Source: Xylocopilactobacillus apicola
GTDB lineage: Bacteria; Bacillota; Bacilli; Lactobacillales; Lactobacillaceae
Assembly: GCF_033095985.1 (NCBI RefSeq)
Contig: NZ_AP026802.1
Coordinates: 2,170,001-2,234,000 of the forward strand
Length of the DNA: 64,000 nucleotides
Direction: 5' to 3'
Shown here: piece by piece, positions 27,356 through 35,166 of the stretch
Layout: the number at the start of each line of letters is the position of its first letter
Position numbering within the stretch: position 1 is the first letter of the stretch
The notes under the pieces: generated by a model
Database searches by the model: none
Seen by the model: the letters and a program-made list of their open reading frames with translations, nothing else
What the model was told of the DNA's origin: nothing
Position numbers and translations under genes: made by a program

Positions 27356-28630
27356 ATGAATGGAATTCTATCTTTAATCGTTGACTTATTAAGTACAGCT
27401 TCAATCATGATCGGACTGATTTCTTTTGTCGGGTTAGTTCTTCAAAAGGAAAGCCCCACCAAAGTAATTAATGGAACATTAAAGACCATTGTCGGCTTCT
27501 TGGTATTTAGTATTGGGAGTGCGGCTGCGACGGTGGCTTTGAATGATTTTCAAGCGTTATTTGCTAAAGGATTTCACTTACAGGGGGTCTTGCCTTTAGC
27601 TGAGGCAGTAACTGCTCTTGCCCAACAAAGATTTGGCACCGTAGTTGCTTTAGTTATGACTTTAGGATTTGTTGTTAATCTAATCGTAGCGCGAATCACA
27701 CCGATGAAATACATTTTCTTAACTGGGCAACACAATTTGTACTTATCAGCGCTTTCGACCATTATGTTGAAATCGGTCGGCTTAAACAACACTGCAATTA
27801 TCATCATCGGTGGCTTGATCGTGGGATTTATGTCAGCTGCCATGCCAGCGATTGCTCAACCTGGAATGCGCAAAGTAACTGGCGGCGATGACATTGCTTT
27901 AGCTCACTATGTTTCACTAGGGTACGCTCTTTCTAGTTGGGTAGGCGGTAAAGTAGGAGATCCTAAAGACAGTACCGAAAAGTTGAAGTTACCAGGTTGG
28001 CTCAGTATTTTCAAAGATTACGTCATTGGGGTCTCAATTACGATGGTGATCTTCTATTACATTGCTGCTTTATTTGCTGGCAAAGCGCAGGTCGAACATC
28101 TTTCAAAGGGAGTTAATTGGTTGATTTATCCCCTGCTCCAAGGCTTACAATTCTCGGCAGCTTTATATGTAATCATTACCGGAGTTCGTCTGCTTTTAGG
28201 TGAAATCGTGGGGGCATTTGTTGGAATTTCGGAGAAATTAATTCCAAATGCTAAACCTGCTCTCGATGTTCCGGTGGTCTTCCCTTACGCGCCAACGGCA
28301 ACGGTAATTGGTTTTGTCTCGGCATACTTAGCTGGACTATTAATGATGTTTGTTTTTGCCATTTTTAAAATGCCCGTAATTATTCCAGTCGCTGTTCCGT
28401 ACTTCTTCATTGGTGCGACTGCTGGGGTATTCGGTAATGCAACTGGTGGTTGGAAAGGCTGTGTCATTGGCTCATTTATCGTCGGGATCTTGATTGCTGT
28501 TGGTCCATCGTTAGTTTATCCCGTTCTTTCGTCGATCGGCTTGAAAGGAACTGCTTTTCCAGAAACAGATTTCAATGCGGTTGCTTTAATCATTAAATTT
28601 ATTGGTCAGTTAGTTCACGGTATTTTTTAG
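27356..28630 (+). CDS. PTS EIIC, ascorbate-type permease (UlaA-like)
   Basis: 424 residues, with about ten to twelve hydrophobic segments. Recognisable UlaA/SgaT-type stretches are GFLVFSIGSAAATVALNDFQ, AHYVSLGYALSSWVGGKVGD and SEKLIPNAKPALDVPVVFPY. RBS AAAGGAGAG precedes the ATG. It forms the sugar channel of the system. Neighbouring transketolase suggests the substrate enters the pentose phosphate pathway (pentitol, pentose or related), rather than ascorbate itself; no UlaD/E/F-type genes are present. Confidence 0.87.
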   Translation: MNGILSLIVDLLSTASIMIGLISFVGLVLQKESPTKVINGTLKTIVGFLVFSIGSAAATVALNDFQALFAKGFHLQGVLPLAEAVTALAQQRFGTVVALVMTLGFVVNLIVARITPMKYIFLTGQHNLYLSALSTIMLKSVGLNNTAIIIIGGLIVGFMSAAMPAIAQPGMRKVTGGDDIALAHYVSLGYALSSWVGGKVGDPKDSTEKLKLPGWLSIFKDYVIGVSITMVIFYYIAALFAGKAQVEHLSKGVNWLIYPLLQGLQFSAALYVIITGVRLLLGEIVGAFVGISEKLIPNAKPALDVPVVFPYAPTATVIGFVSAYLAGLLMMFVFAIFKMPVIIPVAVPYFFIGATAGVFGNATGGWKGCVIGSFIVGILIAVGPSLVYPVLSSIGLKGTAFPETDFNAVALIIKFIGQLVHGIF

Positions 28631-28651
28631 GAGCAAAGGAGTCAGTTAATA

Positions 28652-30631
28652 ATGGAACAAAAATTAGATCAATTATCGGTCAATACAATTAGAAATTTAA
28701 CCCTGGACGCAGTTCAAAGAGCCCATCACGGACATTTAGGAATGCCTTTAGGAGCGGCTCCGATGGGTTACATCTTATGGCGTTATTATATGTCAGTTAA
28801 CCCTGAAGATCCAACATGGTTCGATCGAGATCGATTTGTCTTAAGTGCAGGTCATGGATCCATGCTCTTATATGCTTTATTACACCTTAGCGGTTTTCCT
28901 TTAACCATTGAGGATATCAAACAATTTCGCCAGTTAAACAGTATTACCCCTGGCCACCCTGAATATAAGAAAACCATCGGGGTGGATGCGAGTACCGGTC
29001 CTCTTGGACAAGGTTTTGCGATGGGAGTCGGGATGGCGATTGCCGAGGCGCATTTAGCCGATCGTTTTAATCAGCCGCATTTTCCGATTGTTAATCACTA
29101 TACTTATGTAATCTCTGGCGATGGCGATTTTGAAGAAGGAGTTTGTCAAGAGGCTGCTTCAGTCGCGGGGAATTTGGGATTAAATAAACTAATTGTGCTA
29201 TGGGACGCCAATCAAGTCACTTCTGATGCTGAATTAACGGCTTCAAATACTGAAGATGAAATGCTGAAATTTGAAGCGATGGGTTGGAATACGATCGAAG
29301 TACATGATGGCAATAATTGCCTCGAAATCAAATCAGCAATCGCCCAAGCTAAGCGTTGTTCTGATCGGCCAACCCTCATTAAAGTTAATACTATTATTGG
29401 TTATGGTTCGCGTTTAGCAGGGACTAGCGCGATTCACAGTGATCCCGTTTCAGATGAAGAAGCGCAATACATGAAGAAGCAGTTTGGCTTTGCCGATCAA
29501 GAGCCTTTCTATGTGCCGGATGAAGTCGCAAAATGGTTTGATGCAGTAGGCGATCGAGGTGTTCAAGCTGAAGAGACCTGGTTGAATTTATTTGAGAAAT
29601 ATCGCCAGAAATTCCCCGATTTAGCAAATCAATTAACAAAGATCATGAAAGGTGAACTAACAGAACCTGATTTTGAATCGCTAAAGATTGAAGGAGAAAT
29701 GGCGACTAGAGCTGCTTCAGGGCAAGTTCTAAATACAGTTTACCCTCAAATGCCGATTTTGGTCGGCGGAAGTGGCGACTTAGGGACGTCTAACAAAACA
29801 ACGATCAATGATAAATTCTTCATGGCAAAACATCGTTATTGGGGCCCTAATATTTATTTTGGAATCAGAGAGTTCGCAATGGCTGCCATTGCTAATGGAA
29901 TTACTCTACACGGTGGATTAAGAGGCTATACGGGAACGTTTTTGGTTTTTTCTGATTATATGAGAAGTGCTATTCGGCAAGCAGCGATTATGGGAGTCCC
30001 AACGATTTTCGTCTTTACACATGATAGTTTGTATGTAGGTCAAGATGGGCCAACTCATCAGCCGGTGGAACAGTTGATGTCTTTAAGAGCAATGCCTAAT
30101 ATTAACGTATTTCGGGCTGCAGATGACGAAGAGGTCAAGGCAGCTTGGCAATTGGCATTGGCGGCTAATAAGACGCCAACTGCGATAATTTTAAATCGAC
30201 AAGCAGTGCCGCAATTGGCAGGCAGCGATCGACTGAAAGCTCAAAAAGGCGCTTATGTTATCTCAGAAGCGGCCAATAACAAACCCACCGGGATCATCAT
30301 CGCAACTGGCTCGGAAGTTGCCCTCGCAATTAAGACCCAAGAAATTCTAGTGCAAAAGCAAATCTTTGTTCGAGTTGTTTCGATGCCTTCTTGGGAGCTA
30401 TTTGCGCTCCAATCTGCTGAATATCAGGCTGAAGTTTTACCAGATGAGATTGAATGCCGGATGTCGATTGAACTTGGCGCAACCCTTGGCTGGCAGCAGT
30501 ATGTCGGACTTAAGGGTGTGACTATGGGTTACGATCACTTTGGTGAATCTGCACCCGCAGTTGATATTATTAAAATGATCGACTTTAATCCAGAACACGC
30601 AGCAAATTTGTACGTAGCAGCTTTTGCTTAA
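28652..30631 (+). CDS. tkt: Transketolase
   Basis: 659 residues, normal length. Seen are the N-terminal substrate/TPP region (AHHGHLGMPLGAAP, GHGSMLLYALLHLSGF), the TPP-binding motif GDGDFEEG...WDANQ, the pyrimidine-domain stretch (FGIREFAMAAIANGITLHGG) and the C-terminal domain (IATGSEVALAI). It transfers two-carbon units between ketose and aldose phosphates using thiamine diphosphate. The gene is 21 nt after the EIIC gene and shares the operon, so it is probably a dedicated enzyme for the imported sugar and additional to a housekeeping copy elsewhere. Confidence 0.93.
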   Translation: MEQKLDQLSVNTIRNLTLDAVQRAHHGHLGMPLGAAPMGYILWRYYMSVNPEDPTWFDRDRFVLSAGHGSMLLYALLHLSGFPLTIEDIKQFRQLNSITPGHPEYKKTIGVDASTGPLGQGFAMGVGMAIAEAHLADRFNQPHFPIVNHYTYVISGDGDFEEGVCQEAASVAGNLGLNKLIVLWDANQVTSDAELTASNTEDEMLKFEAMGWNTIEVHDGNNCLEIKSAIAQAKRCSDRPTLIKVNTIIGYGSRLAGTSAIHSDPVSDEEAQYMKKQFGFADQEPFYVPDEVAKWFDAVGDRGVQAEETWLNLFEKYRQKFPDLANQLTKIMKGELTEPDFESLKIEGEMATRAASGQVLNTVYPQMPILVGGSGDLGTSNKTTINDKFFMAKHRYWGPNIYFGIREFAMAAIANGITLHGGLRGYTGTFLVFSDYMRSAIRQAAIMGVPTIFVFTHDSLYVGQDGPTHQPVEQLMSLRAMPNINVFRAADDEEVKAAWQLALAANKTPTAIILNRQAVPQLAGSDRLKAQKGAYVISEAANNKPTGIIIATGSEVALAIKTQEILVQKQIFVRVVSMPSWELFALQSAEYQAEVLPDEIECRMSIELGATLGWQQYVGLKGVTMGYDHFGESAPAVDIIKMIDFNPEHAANLYVAAFA

Positions 30632-30634
30632 GAT

Positions 30635-30675
30635 AAATAGCGATTAACTCAAGAACAGAGCTAACCGCTATTTTT
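30635..30675. terminator. Bidirectional terminator between the two convergent PTS operons
   Basis: AAATAGCGATTAACTC and GAGCTAACCGCTATTT form a long stem with two mismatches. A T-run follows on the plus strand and the complementary run serves the minus strand. Confidence 0.75.
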
Positions 30676-30680
30676 GTGCT

Positions 30681-31367
30681 TTAAAAAGTTTGTAAGTACT
30701 GACTTACTCCTGGTAGACCTTGAGTTTCATAGTGCTTCAGTAGTTGTGAACCAATAATTGATCCGTCAGCTCCATTTTCTATGACTCGTTGGACATCTTC
30801 ATTGTTTTTAATTCCAAATCCAACATAAATTGGAAGTGAGGTCATCTGTCTAATGGACAGAATAATTTCTTTGTAAGGAGCATGTTTCAGATCGATCAAC
30901 GAGCCAGTCTTGGCATTCGAGGAGGTTAAATAGATAAAAGTATTAGACTGCTCAACTTTTTGTCGAATAGTTTCTAAGGATAAGCCTGGTGAAATGATCG
31001 AAACAATATTAGGATAAATTTCTTTTGGCAGCTCATGATCGACACAAAGGATCGCATCGTATAAAGCGTGATCCAGCTGGCCAAATCGTAATTGCTGAAT
31101 CCCTTCATAATAAGTCATAATCACAATTTTGAATTCATAATTTTGTTTAATTTGTTTCAACGTATCGCTGATATCGTTGATAGTTAATCCATTTTGCAAT
31201 AAGCACCTATTAATCTTTTGAATTAAAGGTCCGTCTTGGTATGCGTTTGTTACGGGAATGCCTAATTCAATTGTCTTAACATGATTGGCTGCTAGTAAAT
31301 CCATTAATTGAAAGAATGTTTTGCGCTCCGGGTAGTTAATTGGAATGAAGAAGATCGGCATTGTCAT
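30681..31367 (-). CDS. TrpA-like TIM-barrel protein (tryptophan synthase alpha homologue) in a PTS operon
   Basis: 228 residues, slightly shorter than TrpA (about 260). The two catalytic acids of TrpA have counterparts: Glu34 in TIELGIP and Asp45 in YQDGPLIQ. The later phosphate-binding loops GFGIKNNEDVQ and GADGSIIGSQLL also match TrpA. No other trp gene is present, and the gene starts on the stop codon of an ascorbate-type EIIC (TAATGA overlap), last in that operon. TrpA catalyses a retro-aldol cleavage releasing glyceraldehyde 3-phosphate. Inference: this one has been recruited as an aldolase or isomerase acting on the sugar phosphate made by the PTS. Biosynthetic TrpA is unlikely. Confidence 0.75.
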   Translation of the reverse strand: MTMPIFFIPINYPERKTFFQLMDLLAANHVKTIELGIPVTNAYQDGPLIQKINRCLLQNGLTINDISDTLKQIKQNYEFKIVIMTYYEGIQQLRFGQLDHALYDAILCVDHELPKEIYPNIVSIISPGLSLETIRQKVEQSNTFIYLTSSNAKTGSLIDLKHAPYKEIILSIRQMTSLPIYVGFGIKNNEDVQRVIENGADGSIIGSQLLKHYETQGLPGVSQYLQTF

Positions 31368-32650
31368 TAAGCACCACCGATTGCTTTAAGAAAGAATCCC
31401 AGGATTGGACCATAAACACAGTAGTCAGTTTCGCTTAAGATTCGCATGATTGGCGCAAAACTGCCGACCAGCGGTAATAGCAATGCTTGACCGAAGATTA
31501 AAAGGAATCCATTAGCGCACGATCCCAGAATTGCTCCTCTGGTTCCGCCATGAGCGTTGCCGAAAATTGCGGTAACTGCTCCAGTAAAGAAAGTTGGAAT
31601 CAAAGCCGGAAAGACAATCACCGGATAGTTGGCCGCTCCCAGAATTAACATCCCAATTAATCCCGTGGTTAAACTGCATAAGAATCCAACGATTACTGAA
31701 GTTGGATAATTAGGGAATAGTAACGGAACATCTAAACCTGGTTTCGCATTTGGAATCAGCTTATCAGCAACCCCGTGAAATGCTGGAATGATTTCAGCTA
31801 ACATCATTCTGACTCCAGTAATAATAACTGTAATCCACATTCCAAACTCAACCCCTTTAGTGATACTAAAAACAACAATGTCTTTGCCGCCGCTGACATT
31901 TTGCATAATCCAGCCGTTGCCTGAAAATAGTCCGAGAAAGAAGAATAAAAGAGTCATCACAATCGTTAAAGCAATGGTCATTTCTCTTAGAAAATTTAGT
32001 TTCTTAGGAATCTTCATTTTTTCCAAGTCATGATCTTTGTTTCCGAGAAATTTCCCTAAAATCGAAGCTACTAACAAGCCAGATGAGCTAGAATGACCTA
32101 GAGTAAAGCCGTCGGCTCCTTTGACTGGTTTAATTAGGATATTTACATAAGCACAAGATAATGTCATATACAGACCTAAAATTACTGCGCCAATTAACAC
32201 GAGCGGTACAATTGTTAGCTTGGTATTGAATTTGAGCAGTGCTGCAATCATTCCGGCGAAAAAGAATGAAACATGCGGCGATAAATGAACGAATTTTAAT
32301 GGCGTAAATCGCGCCAATAGAATGTTAACCAAGAATCCTAATGCGAAAATTAGAGCCATTTCGGTCCCGATTGAGGCTAAACTGGAAGCTTGGGTTGCAC
32401 CAATATCGGTTAAATTCGGTGCTTTAACCCTAAAAATTCTTGAAATCATTAACTGCAGCGGCAGAAGTGCCGTACCTAAAGTCTGGCCTCCCACATTGAT
32501 CATCGTGAATCCGATAATTGCCTTTAGAGTACTGGGCAAGATCTTATCCCAGCTTTTCTTCTCAGCTGCCATGCCGACAATTACAACAATACCAATAATG
32601 AAGATGGGTTGGCTAAGGACATTATTTATAAAATAAAGCAGAATTTTCAT
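31367..32650 (-). CDS. PTS EIIC, ascorbate-type permease (second system)
   Basis: 427 residues with about ten to twelve hydrophobic segments. It shares with the other EIIC of this window the N-terminal plan (TLKAIIGFTMINVGGQTLGT), LLARFTPLKFVHLSPH, TLGHSSSSGLLVASILGKFLG and DKLIPNAKPGLDVPLLFPNY. It is the membrane channel of the second system. It is preceded by its EIIB gene with a 1-nt gap and followed by the TrpA-like gene with overlap, so the three are tightly coupled. Confidence 0.87.
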   Translation of the reverse strand: MKILLYFINNVLSQPIFIIGIVVIVGMAAEKKSWDKILPSTLKAIIGFTMINVGGQTLGTALLPLQLMISRIFRVKAPNLTDIGATQASSLASIGTEMALIFALGFLVNILLARFTPLKFVHLSPHVSFFFAGMIAALLKFNTKLTIVPLVLIGAVILGLYMTLSCAYVNILIKPVKGADGFTLGHSSSSGLLVASILGKFLGNKDHDLEKMKIPKKLNFLREMTIALTIVMTLLFFFLGLFSGNGWIMQNVSGGKDIVVFSITKGVEFGMWITVIITGVRMMLAEIIPAFHGVADKLIPNAKPGLDVPLLFPNYPTSVIVGFLCSLTTGLIGMLILGAANYPVIVFPALIPTFFTGAVTAIFGNAHGGTRGAILGSCANGFLLIFGQALLLPLVGSFAPIMRILSETDYCVYGPILGFFLKAIGGA

Positions 32651-32651
32651 T

Positions 32652-32945
32652 TCAATTCTCCTCGCTTTGATTTATTTTGGCAATCGCAGCTAATAGTTCC
32701 TTCTTCAAATAATCTTTGTCCATTAAATTATTGATTCTAATTACTTCAGCTTTGGTCTCAGATAGCTGATCAGCAAAGTCTGAGGTTGTAACAACGATGT
32801 CATAAGAATTAGGATCCACCGAACCAATATCTGAAGCATCGACAACTCCTTCAATATTTTCTCCGTCCAATATTTGTTGAGTGAATAACCGTTCCATCAT
32901 TGAACTACCGACACCAGCACCACAAACTGTTACGATTTTAATCAT
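32652..32945 (-). CDS. PTS EIIB, ascorbate-type (second system)
   Basis: 97 residues, soluble. Phosphocysteine Cys8 sits in IVTVCGAGVGSSMM. The ATG at 32945 overlaps the stop of the upstream regulator by 4 nt (ATGA), so translation is coupled. It takes phosphate from an EIIA, here most likely the domain at the C-terminus of the regulator, and hands it to the EIIC-bound sugar. Confidence 0.88.
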   Translation of the reverse strand: MIKIVTVCGAGVGSSMMERLFTQQILDGENIEGVVDASDIGSVDPNSYDIVVTTSDFADQLSETKAEVIRINNLMDKDYLKKELLAAIAKINQSEEN

Positions 32946-34957
32946 TTTTTATTTCCCTCCCGAATAATTTTGTAAATTTCTTCACTTGTTTGACAACGAT
33001 TAATTTGTTCCACTACTTTCAAGTTGCCCAAAAGCTCTACAAGTTCAGATAGAGCCAAAAGGTGACTTTGATTGTCAGTTGCACATAAGCCAATAACCAG
33101 CTTGACAGGATCGTTAGTTGGATGGCCGAAATTTATCGGCGTTTGTAGCGTCACCAGACTAAATCCAATCTTTAAAGCACCTTTTTCTGGTCGAGCATGC
33201 GGCATCGCAATCCCTGGAGCAATAACGATATAATTACCATTAGTTTTGACATTTTGAATCATTGCCGTGACGTAATTGTTGGTTGCATCTCCATCTTTAA
33301 CCAAGAGATTCCCGCACTCTTTAACTGCGTCTTGCCAATCCTTAGCTAAGTATTTTGTTTTAATTGTATTAGGAGTCAAGACTTCCGTTAACATAGGCTC
33401 ATAACCATCTTTCTTTAAATTATTTTGTAGCAAGTGTTTTAAATCGACATAGACGAGCCGTTTTTGCTGCTCAGACAAGCGTACATGTCTTGTAAAAATC
33501 GATATTATTTCATCAATATTAATTTCATGAAGCGGAATTCGAGAAATTTTCTGAATTCGGTCGACATCTTGAGTTGGAAGCATGGGATTAACTTTGATCG
33601 TTGGAGCTTTTTCTGAAGAGAAGTCAATGGTAGAAATTATGAGATCGACCTCATTTCTTCTTAGCCAATTATCAGCCTCTCGTTTACTGAAAGTTCCTAG
33701 AAAGTTAAATTTAAAAATCCCCTGCAGTTTACTGTTTAAGAGCTGTGAAGTGCTTAACCCCGAATTGCAGACCACGATAACCTTCTTAAGCTTTCGCACC
33801 TTAACGTGTTTCCTTTCAAGTGAGGCAGCAAAGAAAAGGGTTAAAAAAGATATCTCCTGTTTGCTGAATTTAACATCTAATTTCAATTCCAGCTGAGGAA
33901 TTGCTTTAGTTACCGCTGAATTTAAATTTTGAAATTTAGTTACGATTTGTTCGTAAAGAGGATTATTTAATTCTTCCTGGGAGCGTATGCGATTATACGC
34001 GGGCCGAAGGTGAGTTAAAATTCCCTGAAAGAGCTTCTCGTCTTGATCAAAAAATGGTTCTGCAAAGAAAATTCCAACGTGTTTGATGAAATCGATCGTG
34101 ATAAAATTCCAAAACAGCCAGTCATCAGCAACATTTTCGTTGATGTCTGCTAAAGAGGCCTCAGCAATCAAATTTCCCAAATAATTCATTTCGGCAGGTC
34201 GCTTAACACAATTAGGAAACAATTTATTAAATGATTCATTTTCCGTCATTGTTTCGATTTCTAAATAGTGTTTATCAGGGACTGCTAAATTATTCTCAAT
34301 AAAGAAGCCCTGATTTGTTCTTTCATAACTTGCCCAAAAGTAAGAAATGATTCGATCAAACGAATTCTGAGAAACGTGGCGCTTAAGAGTTTTAAAGATA
34401 ATACTGATTGTTTTCTCAATCTGCTCAATATTTTCTAGTTGGTCAAATATATTTATTTGCGCGGTTGGGTACAATGAAGCAATTAATTTCCTGATTGTTT
34501 CCTCATCGCCAACTAGCACATAGCCCGTAAATGGGATCGACTGAAGTTTAATTCCTTGACTAGATAAAGCCTTCTTTACTTCCCTGATCTCTTTAATAAT
34601 TGTGTTTTTGGAAAGGCTATATTTTGCCATCAGATTTAAGATACTTAAGTTCTTGGTATTCAGTAATACATCAAGCGTAATCTGCCTCTTACGGAAGTTA
34701 CTATCCAAATACAAGATATCTTTCTTGTTAGGTAAAATGTTTAAGAATGATGCGTTAATAGACTCTGGATACGTAACTTTTTTATTTCGAACAAGAATTT
34801 CATTAAAGCCCGCCTTAGAAAGGAAATCATTGAGCTTTGCGAGATCAGCTAAAATAGTTTTCGATGTTACATTAAACAACTCACTTAATTTATCGATTGT
34901 AAAACTTTCTTGTTTTAAACAAATGAGTCGGAATAATTCAGGTAGCCGGCTTTCCAT
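32942..34957 (-). CDS. PRD-domain regulator with EIIB and EIIA domains (second system)
   Basis: 671 residues: N-terminal winged helices (about 5-60 and 95-150), a divergent PRD1 (about 185-295), PRD2 (about 300-385, His316 in LTHLRPAYNR), a Gat-type EIIB (Cys397 in VVVCNSGLSTSQ) and an EIIA (His587 in AMPHARPEKG). It has the same architecture as the regulator at 25099-27051 and the two systems are convergent paralogous operons. It is predicted to activate its own operon and, having the only EIIA in the operon, to supply phosphate to EIIB. A good RBS (GAGGAGGG) precedes the ATG. The promoter, a cre box and a large palindrome lie upstream. Confidence 0.87.
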   Translation of the reverse strand: MESRLPELFRLICLKQESFTIDKLSELFNVTSKTILADLAKLNDFLSKAGFNEILVRNKKVTYPESINASFLNILPNKKDILYLDSNFRKRQITLDVLLNTKNLSILNLMAKYSLSKNTIIKEIREVKKALSSQGIKLQSIPFTGYVLVGDEETIRKLIASLYPTAQINIFDQLENIEQIEKTISIIFKTLKRHVSQNSFDRIISYFWASYERTNQGFFIENNLAVPDKHYLEIETMTENESFNKLFPNCVKRPAEMNYLGNLIAEASLADINENVADDWLFWNFITIDFIKHVGIFFAEPFFDQDEKLFQGILTHLRPAYNRIRSQEELNNPLYEQIVTKFQNLNSAVTKAIPQLELKLDVKFSKQEISFLTLFFAASLERKHVKVRKLKKVIVVCNSGLSTSQLLNSKLQGIFKFNFLGTFSKREADNWLRRNEVDLIISTIDFSSEKAPTIKVNPMLPTQDVDRIQKISRIPLHEINIDEIISIFTRHVRLSEQQKRLVYVDLKHLLQNNLKKDGYEPMLTEVLTPNTIKTKYLAKDWQDAVKECGNLLVKDGDATNNYVTAMIQNVKTNGNYIVIAPGIAMPHARPEKGALKIGFSLVTLQTPINFGHPTNDPVKLVIGLCATDNQSHLLALSELVELLGNLKVVEQINRCQTSEEIYKIIREGNKK

Positions 34958-34978
34958 TGTTTTCCCTCCTCAATGAAA

Positions 34979-35007
34979 AGTATATCTGCTTATAAAATCG
35001 CTTTCAA
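34979..35007 (-). promoter_or_regulatory. Promoter of the second ascorbate-type PTS operon
   Basis: On the minus strand, TTGAAA (35002-35007) and TATACT (34979-34984) are separated by exactly 17 bp. Confidence 0.75.
34993..35006 (-). promoter_or_regulatory. cre box overlapping the -35 of the second PTS operon
   Basis: TGAAAGCGATTTTA matches the cre consensus at 13 of 14 positions and covers the -35 and spacer, so CcpA binding should block RNA polymerase. Confidence 0.7.
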
Positions 35008-35027
35008 AGACCAATTTAGCATCCAAC

Positions 35028-35069
35028 TTTGGAAATAATTTGAACTCGACAGTTTGAATTATTTCCAAA
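35028..35069. promoter_or_regulatory. Long palindrome upstream of the second PTS promoter, probable activator site
   Basis: Two 19-nt arms around a 4-bp centre (TTTGGAAATAATT at the left end, AATTATTTCCAAA at the right); the DNA arms differ at two central positions that could form G-U pairs in RNA. It is centred about 75 bp upstream of the predicted start and has no T-run on either side, so an activator site is more likely than a terminator. Confidence 0.6.
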
Positions 35070-35084
35070 ATTATGAGGAAAATC

Positions 35085-35115
35085 AAAAAATAAAATCCCC
35101 AACCAGAGTTGGGGA
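35085..35115 (-). terminator. Terminator of the downstream LRR surface-protein gene
   Basis: On the minus strand, TCCCCAAC-TCTG-GTTGGGGA (perfect 8-bp stem) is followed by TTTTATTTTTT. Confidence 0.9.
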
Positions 35116-35166
35116 CAATTTTTTAATATAAATTAGATATTTGTATATATAGTTCGTTATTTCGAT

